A DNA stretch of 46,194 nucleotides from Actinomycetes bacterium (GTDB lineage: Bacteria > Actinomycetota > Acidimicrobiia > Acidimicrobiales > RAAP-2). The DNA lies in NCBI GenBank assembly GCA_021794655.1, contig JAJYQJ010000127.1, positions 1 through 46,194 of the forward strand, read 5' to 3'. A program made the translations under genes and the position numbers. Numbering within the stretch: the stretch's first letter is position 1; every line of letters begins with the position of its first letter. Under the pieces are notes generated by a model, which was given only the letters and a program-made list of their open reading frames with translations, was not told where the DNA came from and did not search any database. Positions 1 through 6,452 of this stretch are shown one piece after another.

Positions 1-104
1 CGTCGATTGGCATCCCGGATGGCTCGAGCCTCCGCGACCTCTCCCTCGCCCTCGCTGTGGAACCACTTGACGAGGACTGACGTATCGACGAGCAGTGTCG
101 TCAA
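1..104 (-). CDS. VapC-type PIN-domain toxin, N-terminal fragment
   Basis: The reading frame begins at a TTG that overlaps the antitoxin stop (TTGA) and runs off the window edge after about 34 codons. The visible residues LLVDTSVLVKWFHSEGEGE match the start of PIN domains: a hydrophobic strand followed by the first catalytic aspartate in a VDTS motif. PIN toxins are Mg-dependent RNases, usually cutting tRNA or rRNA, and are neutralised by the antitoxin encoded just upstream. The overlap suggests translational coupling. Only the first acidic residue of the active site can be seen, so activity cannot be judged; the family call rests on this motif and the neighbouring antitoxin. Confidence 0.75.
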   Translation of the reverse strand, partial: MTTLLVDTSVLVKWFHSEGEGEVAEARAIRDANR

Positions 105-337
105 CGGCGGACGTCGCGATCGGCGCGCACCAGCTCCGCGGCCTCGAAGGAACCGGCGGCCTGAAACCGCTTCTCCGAGCGCGCGATCGCTGCTGCGACC
201 GCTTCCGGGTCGCGCCGCGCAAGCTCCCGACGGGCCGCGGCGGCAATCAGCGCGCTTCGGCTCATCGATCGCTCGCGAGCCTCCTGGTCAATGCGCTGGA
301 GCAGGTCGTCGGGCAGAGACACCATCACCTTGGACAT
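101..337 (-). CDS. Ribbon-helix-helix antitoxin (CopG/VapB-like)
   Basis: A 78-residue protein. Residues 1-45 have the ribbon-helix-helix pattern: a short beta strand (KVMVSLPDDLLQRID) and two helices ending in SMSRSALIAAAARRELARR. The acidic, arginine-rich C-terminal tail is the part that normally wraps around the toxin. It ends in a TGA that overlaps the TTG start of the PIN toxin gene, so the two form an operon. Ribbon-helix-helix antitoxins bind the operon promoter as dimers and repress it. The ATG lies six bases after a perfect TATAAT, so the mRNA is probably leaderless. Confidence 0.85.
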   Translation of the reverse strand: MSKVMVSLPDDLLQRIDQEARERSMSRSALIAAAARRELARRDPEAVAAAIARSEKRFQAAGSFEAAELVRADRDVRR

Positions 338-343
338 ACCGCT

Positions 344-349
344 ATTATA
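344..349 (-). promoter_or_regulatory. -10 hexamer of the vapB-like operon, leaderless
   Basis: On the minus strand a perfect TATAAT is followed by six bases (AGCGGT) and then the antitoxin ATG. No ribosome-binding site fits between them, so transcription probably starts at or next to the A of the ATG. No good -35 match is visible. Confidence 0.6.
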
Positions 350-350
350 G

Positions 351-1179
351 CTAAGAGTATTGCTGACGGGTTCCGCAACTGGACCTCGATCGCCGGGGGA
401 GCCGGTCTTCCAACTGTTGCTTTCTCCTCCACGCTGCCCAGCGTGCCTGTCCGATCGCCCCGTAGCCGTCGAGGACCCGGGCGAGAGGAACCAGCTCGAC
501 CTGCCGGTGGCGTGCCACGTGCCGAACCGAGTCGGCGAGATCTGCCCCGGCCAACAAGTGACGGCCGCTCAAAAGATAGATATCGGCGAAGTCCCTCCAG
601 CGTGTATTGACCGTTCCTCGTGCTACGGCGGTCACGATCTTCTCCGCGTGCACCATCACGAGCGGGTAGCCCCAGACGACGACCTCGCCGGCGAGCAGGC
701 GCGGGAGGTGCAGCTGTTGGGACGCAGGCGTCATCGGGTCACCCACGTTGACATCGACATGGAAGTGTGGACGGGCGGTGGCAAGCTCGGCCTTCATCGT
801 GACCCGAACGCCGCTATACGCGTCTTCGCCTCGGGTCACCGCTGCGGTCGCGCCATCCACGTCGAACACCACGCCGTCGTCGAGGTACCGTCCCGCGACC
901 TCGCAGATGACCGCTCGGACGTTCTCCGCGTCGTTGTGGAGCGACTCGGCTTGGAGATCGACGTCCCGTGTCGGGCGGCGTTCACCGAAGGCAGCCAGGA
1001 GGCACCCCACCTTTCAGGACGAGCTGGTCGGCGAAGCGCGACGCGGCCAAGCGAGTCAGGAACGACTCCAGGACGTAGAGCTGCAACAGCTCGTCGACCG
1101 GGCGGCGATCACCCCGGGCCTTGGCCCGCAGATCGAGCTAAGCGCGACCCGCCGAGTTGGCCCGGGAGCGAGCCGTCAC
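351..1179 (-). pseudogene. abiEii: abiEii-type nucleotidyltransferase toxin gene, broken twice
   Basis: The type IV toxin AbiEii is a nucleotidyltransferase-fold protein. The natural start is a GTG overlapping the abiEi stop (GTGA, 1179-1176). After 13 codons there is an in-frame TAG at 1140-1138. The same frame then continues with typical family sequence (VDELLQLYVLESFLTRLAAS, then FADQLVLKGGV) as far as 1003. There one extra base, about C1002, shifts the frame; the next frame (1001-351) carries on exactly where the family continues, LLAAFGERRPTRDVDLQ. Later motifs (HAEKIV, RWRDFADIYLLS) are intact. Both lesions would have to be bypassed to make toxin. The alternative is two sequencing errors. 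An isolated C-terminal ORF from 1010 lacks the KGG nucleotide-binding motif. Confidence 0.8.
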
Positions 1180-1772
1180 AGCAGGACCTCCAGAGCTCGG
1201 CGCAGTGCGGGCTCGGCGCGGGGGAACTGCCGGGCCAACTCGACCAGCTGGGCCGGGCTCCGGCCCGGGCGACTGAGCCACCGCCGCAGCGCATCCCAGG
1301 CGACTTCGCCGCCTTCGAGGTGGCGAAGGCGAACGACGTCGACGAGGGACCGCTCGGCCGAGTACAGCCCGATAGGCCGGCGGGCGCCGACCTCCAACTC
1401 TTCACGGCCGAGGTCGAACGTCCGGGGTTCAAACTGGTGAATGCGGCACGGTGCCCGAAGGACTGGGCGAGTGCTTCCTCGGGGGATCGCGACGTCGACG
1501 GCGGCGGGAATGGCGTCGATCAGTTCATGGCGAGCGAGAGCGGTCTCCAGACACAGCGTGGCATGTGGGACACGCTCGGCGATCTCGACCAGGTCAGAGT
1601 CGGCGGGCGGCGCGTCGGCCCAGCGGTAGACGCCGCCTCCAAGCGCGAAGATCTCCCCGCTGTCGCGCAGGGCGTAAAGGCGCCTGTCACCAACGCCGGC
1701 CTGCTTGGCCTCGCCGTAGGTGAACGTATCGCCCAGGTGCTCTCGGAGCGCTGAGGCGTCGAAGGTCTTCAT
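1176..1772 (-). CDS. abiEi: AbiEi-type antitoxin / transcriptional regulator
   Basis: A 198-residue protein of the AbiEi family. The N-terminus (about residues 1-55: REHLGDTFTYGEAKQAGVGDRRLYALRDSGEIFALGGGVYRW) is the winged-helix domain seen in these antitoxins. The rest (HATLCLETALARHELIDAIP, then IGLYSAERSLVDVVRLRH) is the C-terminal domain needed for antitoxicity. In known AbiE systems this protein represses its own promoter and counteracts the toxin without stable complex formation. The reading frame is intact although the downstream toxin gene is broken. The ATG lies eight bases after TATGAT on the minus strand, with no Shine-Dalgarno sequence, so it is probably translated from a leaderless mRNA. 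Confidence 0.85.
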   Translation of the reverse strand: MKTFDASALREHLGDTFTYGEAKQAGVGDRRLYALRDSGEIFALGGGVYRWADAPPADSDLVEIAERVPHATLCLETALARHELIDAIPAAVDVAIPRGSTRPVLRAPCRIHQFEPRTFDLGREELEVGARRPIGLYSAERSLVDVVRLRHLEGGEVAWDALRRWLSRPGRSPAQLVELARQFPRAEPALRRALEVLL

Positions 1773-1780
1773 AGGAGGAA

Positions 1781-1786
1781 ATCATA
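1781..1786 (-). promoter_or_regulatory. -10 hexamer of abiEi, leaderless
   Basis: TATGAT on the minus strand followed by eight bases (TTCCTCCT) and the abiEi ATG. The pyrimidine-rich spacer cannot serve as a ribosome-binding site, which favours a leaderless transcript. No clear -35 element is seen. Confidence 0.5.
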
Positions 1787-2050
1787 CCCACATCCCGGCT
1801 ATCTGAGTAGGACGTCCTTCATCGGCCCACCCTCGAATCCGGACTTGTCACGCCAGGTCCAGCCACCGGCTCAGCCGTACGGATTGTCGGGCGACTGACC
1901 CGGCTCCTGTCGGAGCACGAAACCTGCGACGCCCGAGCTAAGGCGATGGCTGGGCCGGCGCTCGTCGGGGAGCGGTTTGCACTGTGTGAGGCCAAGACCA
2001 CAACACCCGAGAGATCGCGGCGTTAACTGAAGCGCGACCGGGGCGTCGCC
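1787..2050. other. Intergenic stretch between two toxin-antitoxin modules
   Basis: No gene is recognised. A plus-strand frame from about 1833 to 2025 reads like coding sequence (VRIVGRLTRLLSEHETCDAR, then AKAMAGPALVGERFALCEAK) but has no convincing start or known family. It may be the remnant of a decayed gene, or chance in high-GC DNA. Confidence 0.3.
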
Positions 2051-2326
2051 TCACCTCGGCCGATAGACGTCGGATCGGTGGTCGATGCGGACGACGTTGA
2101 TCGACTTCTCAACTTCGTCCAGTTCGCAAACGATGCGGTAGGCCCCGCGGCGTGCGGACCACAGGCCCACCAACTCGCGCCCCAGGGGGTGACCGACGCG
2201 GCGGGGTGCTTCTGTTAGCGGACCGACCATGAACTCGACGACGGCGGTGGCAACCTTGGATGGCAGCCGGTCGAGTGAGCGCTCGCCCGGGGCAGCGAGG
2301 AGGAGTCTCCAAGCCTCGGTCGTCAA
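2051..2326 (-). CDS. relE: RelE/ParE-family toxin
   Basis: A 91-residue protein of the RelE/ParE fold. Diagnostic features are the N-terminal helix with LDRLPSKVATAVVEFM, the middle strand GLWSARRGAYRIVCELDE and the C-terminal VVRIDHRSDVYR. Basic residues in these last two segments correspond to the catalytic and RNA-binding positions of RelE-type mRNA interferases that cut mRNA on the ribosome. The start overlaps the antitoxin stop by four bases, the usual translationally coupled arrangement. RelE and ParE (gyrase inhibitor) toxins share this fold; the RxxYRIV pattern and C-terminal HRxxVYR favour RelE. Confidence 0.85.
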   Translation of the reverse strand: MTTEAWRLLLAAPGERSLDRLPSKVATAVVEFMVGPLTEAPRRVGHPLGRELVGLWSARRGAYRIVCELDEVEKSINVVRIDHRSDVYRPR

Positions 2327-2595
2327 CGAACGAGGTACTTGGCCCGCAACGCTTCAGCGTCCACGACGCGACCTTCCGAGATCTCCTCGCGGGCCTCGCT
2401 GATCTCCTTCAACGCCTCGGGATCTGACAACAAGTCGAGCGTATCCTCCAACGCATCGAGATCGTCGGAACTCACCAAGACGGCCGCGGGCCGGCCGTTA
2501 CGGGTCAGAACGACGCGGTCGTGCTGGTGTTCGACTCGGTCGACAACCTCGGAGAGGTGAGCCTTGATGTGGGCGAGCGAGAGCGTCTCAGTCAT
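2323..2595 (-). CDS. Phd/YefM-family antitoxin
   Basis: A 90-residue Phd/YefM-type antitoxin. Residues 1-55 form the DNA-binding domain: LSLAHIKAHLSEVVDRVEHQ, then the typical strand VVLTRNGRPAAVLVSSDDLDAL. The C-terminal acidic helices (DPEALKEISEAREEISEGR) are the toxin-binding part. It is followed with a 4-base overlap by the RelE-type toxin, forming a two-gene operon. Such antitoxins repress their own promoter together with the toxin. The ATG follows TAGGAT by seven bases, so the transcript is probably leaderless, as for the two neighbouring modules. Confidence 0.85.
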   Translation of the reverse strand: MTETLSLAHIKAHLSEVVDRVEHQHDRVVLTRNGRPAAVLVSSDDLDALEDTLDLLSDPEALKEISEAREEISEGRVVDAEALRAKYLVR

Positions 2596-2602
2596 GACCT
2601 AT

Positions 2603-2608
2603 ATCCTA
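2603..2608 (-). promoter_or_regulatory. -10 hexamer of the Phd/RelE operon, leaderless
   Basis: TAGGAT (TANNNT pattern) on the minus strand followed by seven bases and the antitoxin ATG. There is no room for a leader or ribosome-binding site. The same layout occurs at the other two modules of this cluster. Confidence 0.45.
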
Positions 2609-2861
2609 GTCACGCTTTGGACCTCATTGAGATCTGCTCAGTTCACGGCCACGTCGGCGTCCTCGCGTTCGACTCGAAGCGATACATCGGCGCACAGAGC
2701 CGTTTGCCGCGAAGATGGGAGCACCGCCAAAGGATCCGCGAGGACGCATCGCTGCGGAGTAAGGTCTTGGCGGCGTTCGCTCGGGCGAGATCGCTCCGAC
2801 GACGGCGGGTCGCCGGGTCACACGCCACCGTCCACCGGTCGCGACGAGTTAGGGGAACGTT

Positions 2862-4112
2862 TTGAATACGGGAGATACCGCCTGGGTTCTGGTCAGTTCG
2901 GCCCTCGTGCTGTTCATGACACCGGGCTTGGCCCTTTTCTACGGAGGTATGGTCCGCTCGAAGGGTGTGCTCGCTGTCATGATGCAGAGCTTCATCTGCA
3001 TGGGAATCGTAACTGTCCTATGGGCTGTCTTTGGATTCGCGTTGGCGTTCGGCCACGACGCTGGAGGGGGACTCATAGGGAATCTCCATATGGCGGGGTT
3101 GAGCAACACAAGCCACGGCCTGCCCGGCTTCCACGGGCTCAAGGTTTCGCCGCTCGCGGTCATGGTCTTCCAGATGATGTTCGCGATCATCACCGCGGCG
3201 CTGATAAGTGGTGGCACCGTCGACCGCATCCGATTTCCAGCGTTCGTCGTTTTCATAGTGCTCTGGCTCCTAATCGTCTACATACCGCTCGCTCACTGGG
3301 TGTTCAGTCCCGAAGGCTGGCTAGCTCACCGGGGAGTCCTCGACTTCGCGGGCGGCACCGTCGTCGAGATCAACTCTGGATTCTCGACACTCGCGATCGT
3401 CGTCGTGCTCGGTCGCCGTCGTGGTTGGCCAAGAGACGCAATGCCACCCCATTCGGTTCCCCTGAGCCTGCTCGGAGCCGGCATCTTGTGGTTCGGGTGG
3501 TTCGGGTTCAACGCGGGCTCCGCGCTCGGTGCGAACGGCGTCGCCGTCCACGCGTTCGTCAACACGCAGCTCGCCGCGGCCGCCGGAATGCTCGGCTGGC
3601 TCGTCTTCGAGAGCTTCAAGGAGCGCGTCGCGACGACGCTCGGCGCCGCTTCGGGTGCGGTCGCCGGGATGGTCGCGATCACGCCGTGCGCCGGTTATCT
3701 CGGTCCCATGCCGTCCTTGCTCGTCGGCGTCCTCGCCGGATTCATTTGCGCACTCGCGGTACGAACAAAGTTCAAGCTTCGCTACGACGACTCGCTCGAC
3801 GTCCTCGGCGTTCACGGGGTAGGTGGGTTAATAGGAATGTTCATGCTCGGTCTCTTCGCGACCCGTGCCGTCAACGCGAGTGGCGCGAACGGACTCTTCA
3901 ACGGTGGGGGATTCCACTTCTTCGGCCTCGAGATCCTCGCCGCCGTCGTCGCGGCAGTTTTCTGTTTCGGAGCTACGTACTTGATCGCGAAAGTCGTAGA
4001 CATCACAATTGGACTTCGCGTCTCGGCCGAAGACGAGTTCACCGGATTGGACCTTAGCCAGCACGCTGAAACCGCGTACTCGATGGGTGGCTCAGGACAT
4101 ACGAGTAGCTAG
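2862..4112 (+). CDS. amt: Ammonium transporter, Amt family
   Basis: A 416-residue, 11-helix Amt protein that conducts ammonium/ammonia across the cell membrane. Family signatures are MTPGLALFYGGMVRSK at residues 19-34, DFAGGTVVEINSG at 161-173 and DVLGVHGVGGLIGMF at 313-327. The second pore histidine is present (H318), but the first is replaced by Glu169. That swap is known in some Amt/Mep proteins and alters selectivity and proton coupling. Start TTG at 2862 with AGGGGA six bases upstream. No glnK regulator gene lies next to it, unlike many bacterial amt loci. The downstream gene is convergent. Confidence 0.95.
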   Translation: MNTGDTAWVLVSSALVLFMTPGLALFYGGMVRSKGVLAVMMQSFICMGIVTVLWAVFGFALAFGHDAGGGLIGNLHMAGLSNTSHGLPGFHGLKVSPLAVMVFQMMFAIITAALISGGTVDRIRFPAFVVFIVLWLLIVYIPLAHWVFSPEGWLAHRGVLDFAGGTVVEINSGFSTLAIVVVLGRRRGWPRDAMPPHSVPLSLLGAGILWFGWFGFNAGSALGANGVAVHAFVNTQLAAAAGMLGWLVFESFKERVATTLGAASGAVAGMVAITPCAGYLGPMPSLLVGVLAGFICALAVRTKFKLRYDDSLDVLGVHGVGGLIGMFMLGLFATRAVNASGANGLFNGGGFHFFGLEILAAVVAAVFCFGATYLIAKVVDITIGLRVSAEDEFTGLDLSQHAETAYSMGGSGHTSS

Positions 4113-4130
4113 GAGAGCGTTAGCGAGGAT

Positions 4131-4907
4131 CTACCGGGTCGTCGCGAGCCCACCGTCTACTGGAATAATCGCGCCCGTCAGATAACTCGCGGCCCGCGAC
4201 GCAAGGTAGATCGCGGTACCCGCGACGTCCTCTGGGCGGCCGATTCGTCGAAGCGGAGTCGCGGCCTCGATCGTCTCTTGAAACATCTCGAGCGTCGCGC
4301 GCATCATCCGCGACTCGAACGGTCCCGGTGCGATCGCGTTGACCGTCACATTCGGGGCGAGTCTCTTCGCGAGGTGGCGTGTCAGCTGGTGGAGTGCGGC
4401 CTTAGACGCCGCATAGGAGTACGTCTCGAGCACGGGTACACGGATACCGTCTATCGACCCGATATTTATAACTCGGGCCGGATCGTCGCCGGTGCGAGAC
4501 GCTTCAAGGCTCGGGAGGAGAAACTTCGTCAGGTGAAAGACCGCCTTCAGATTGAGCGACAACACCCGATCCCACGCCGCGTCGTCGAACTCTTCGAGCG
4601 GCGCACCCCACGTCGCTCCCGCGTTGTTAACGAGGATATCGACTCGTGGCTCACGAGACGCGATCTGCGTGGCGAGAAGACGGCAACCCTGCTCCGTCGA
4701 GAGGTCGGCCGGCGCCGCAAAGCATTCGCCTTCTCTTGAGAGTTCGCGAGCAACCTCGTCACACACCTCTGCCTTCCTTGACGAGATGTAGACTCTCGAT
4801 CCAGCCGAGACGTACCCCGCGGCGATCATCTTACCAATCCCACTCGACCCACCCGTTACGACCGCCGTCTTACCCGCTATCGAAAACAGCTCACTTAATC
4901 GATCCAT
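4131..4907 (-). CDS. Short-chain dehydrogenase/reductase (RhlG/FabG-like)
   Basis: A 258-residue classical SDR. Visible motifs are the nucleotide-binding TGGSSGIGK (18-26), NNAGA (93-97), the catalytic Ser in INIGSIDG, the YAASK active-site Tyr-Lys pair, and the C-terminal PVDGG. The sequence around it (FSIAGKTAVVTGGSSGIG; TPLRRIGRPEDVAGTAIYLAS) resembles NADP-dependent 3-oxoacyl reductases of the RhlG type, but the substrate cannot be read from the sequence. It lies 30 bases downstream of the acyl-CoA dehydrogenase gene on the same strand, so the two probably form an operon acting on fatty acyl-CoA or related substrates. Confidence 0.88.
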   Translation of the reverse strand: MDRLSELFSIAGKTAVVTGGSSGIGKMIAAGYVSAGSRVYISSRKAEVCDEVARELSREGECFAAPADLSTEQGCRLLATQIASREPRVDILVNNAGATWGAPLEEFDDAAWDRVLSLNLKAVFHLTKFLLPSLEASRTGDDPARVINIGSIDGIRVPVLETYSYAASKAALHQLTRHLAKRLAPNVTVNAIAPGPFESRMMRATLEMFQETIEAATPLRRIGRPEDVAGTAIYLASRAASYLTGAIIPVDGGLATTR

Positions 4908-4937
4908 CGGCGGCTCAGGGTCGCTTCCCGTCAGCGG

Positions 4938-6158
4938 TCATCGGCTGAGCAGGTCTCGTGCGATATGGGTCACTTGAATCTCGTCGGTCCCCGCGTAGAT
5001 CTGGAACACCTTCGCGTCCCTCGCGAGCTGCTCGACCCTGAAATCAGACATGTAGCCGTTCCCACCAAAGAGCTGCACTGCATCCATCGCTACCTCCGAC
5101 GCAGCCTGCGCACAGTAGAGCTTCATCGCGGACGCCTCCGCGAGGCTAAGGCTCTTTCCCGCCGACACCGTCTCGATATGGCGAAAGACGAGGTTCTCGA
5201 CGTTAAGACGCGCCACCTCCATGCGTGCGAGCTTCAACTGAATCAGCTCGAAGTCACCAATCGGCTTTCCCCACAGAAGTCGGTTCTTCGCGTACTCGAC
5301 GCAGCGCGTGAGGCACTCCTCGATGACGCCGAGTGACATCGCCGCGATCCCCGCCCGTTCGGTCGCGAAGTTATCCTTCGCACTCTCGCGCCCCGCTCCC
5401 TTCATCTCCGACTCACCCTCACCGAGGAGGCGATCTTTCCCGACTCGAACGTCGCTCAAGAACAGCTCTCCCGTCGGCGACGAATGAAGCCCCATCTTCT
5501 TGAACGGCTTCGACTGCTCCAACCCCTCCATCCCGCGATCGAGGACGAACGTCAGTACCGGTCGCTCGCGTGGATCCGCCACCGTGCCGTCGTCGAGCTT
5601 CGCGTAGAAGACGATCGTGTCCGCGTACGGTCCGTTCGTGATGAACGTCTTGTTACCGTTGAGCACGTACCCATCGCCGTCGCGCCTCGCCGTCGCCTTC
5701 ATCCCGCCTAACGCGTCCGATCCAGAGTCAGCTTCGGTGATCGCCCACGCTCCAATCTTGTCGAACGTGAGCAGATCCAGTCCCCACCGCTCCATCTGGG
5801 CCGGCGTCCCACTCTTCATGACCGTGCCCGCCGCGAGCGCAGTGCTCACGCCCATCGCCGTCACGATGCCCGGGCAACAGCGGCAGAGTTCGATAATTGC
5901 TATGAGGGTCATCGCCGCGCTCGCCTCACCGCCACGACGTGCCGGTGCCCCGTCGCCGGCCACCTTGCGTCTCAGCTGCGCCGCGAACCGTTCCCGCGCT
6001 ATCTCGTCAAGTCCAAACGTCGAATAAAACTTTCGAATCACGCCGTACGGCGGTTCGTCTCCGTGCTCCAATAGCTCGACCCTCGGCCTCACCTCGTCGT
6101 CGACAAATCTACGAACCGCGTCGCGTATCGCCAACTGCTCCTCAGACCATTCGTACAC
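4938..6158 (-). CDS. Acyl-CoA dehydrogenase
   Basis: An approximately 406-residue FAD-dependent acyl-CoA dehydrogenase. The N-terminal helical domain starts YEWSEEQLAIRDAVRRFVDDEV; the middle domain has AITEADSGSDALGGMKATA and the C-terminal domain ends LFGGNGYMSDFRVEQLARDAK and IYAGTDEIQVTHIARDLL. The stretch QIYAGTDEIQ is the usual place of FAD contacts. Two GTG starts are possible, at 6164 and 6158; GGAGG stands seven bases from the second but only one from the first, so 6158 is chosen. It precedes the SDR gene and is divergent from the aldehyde dehydrogenase gene. The chain-length preference cannot be told. Confidence 0.92.
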   Translation of the reverse strand: MYEWSEEQLAIRDAVRRFVDDEVRPRVELLEHGDEPPYGVIRKFYSTFGLDEIARERFAAQLRRKVAGDGAPARRGGEASAAMTLIAIIELCRCCPGIVTAMGVSTALAAGTVMKSGTPAQMERWGLDLLTFDKIGAWAITEADSGSDALGGMKATARRDGDGYVLNGNKTFITNGPYADTIVFYAKLDDGTVADPRERPVLTFVLDRGMEGLEQSKPFKKMGLHSSPTGELFLSDVRVGKDRLLGEGESEMKGAGRESAKDNFATERAGIAAMSLGVIEECLTRCVEYAKNRLLWGKPIGDFELIQLKLARMEVARLNVENLVFRHIETVSAGKSLSLAEASAMKLYCAQAASEVAMDAVQLFGGNGYMSDFRVEQLARDAKVFQIYAGTDEIQVTHIARDLLSR

Positions 6159-6452
6159 AGCCACGCCTCCCTAATATCGGCCAGCTCCGACCCACCCCAA
6201 CAGACTCCAGGTACACATATCACAGTCCACCTCGGCCGCCACGCACACCGCCAAACGTCGACAGCCAGGGTCTTAAGCCGCCTGTATGTGGGGCCGTATT
6301 AGGCCTCGGCCTGCCACAGTCTGGTTCCACAGACACTACTCCTATCGCCAGTACCTCCTTACCACCAACTACACCCCTTTTCGACCATGCTTTGACCGCT
6401 ACGTTAGAGTTGAGGTGGAAGAGGTGGTGACTATGGGATCGGAGCTTCTCTA
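6159..6452. other. Divergent intergenic region, no gene
   Basis: About 290 bases separating the divergent acyl-CoA dehydrogenase and aldehyde dehydrogenase genes. It must hold promoters for both, but no hexamer pair is convincing. No RNA gene or repeat is recognised. Confidence 0.4.

Noticed and set aside
360-1754. Long plus-strand open frame (464 codons) over the AbiE region
   Set aside because: It is antisense to the recognisable abiEi and abiEii sequences and has no family resemblance; long opposite-strand frames are common in high-GC DNA.
1819-2001. Minus-strand 60-codon frame between toxin-antitoxin modules
   Set aside because: No family match, no ribosome-binding site and composition like a chance frame.
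2564-4057. Long plus-strand frame (497 codons) overlapping amt
   Set aside because: It is an out-of-frame shadow of the ammonium transporter, rich in Arg and Ser with no motifs.
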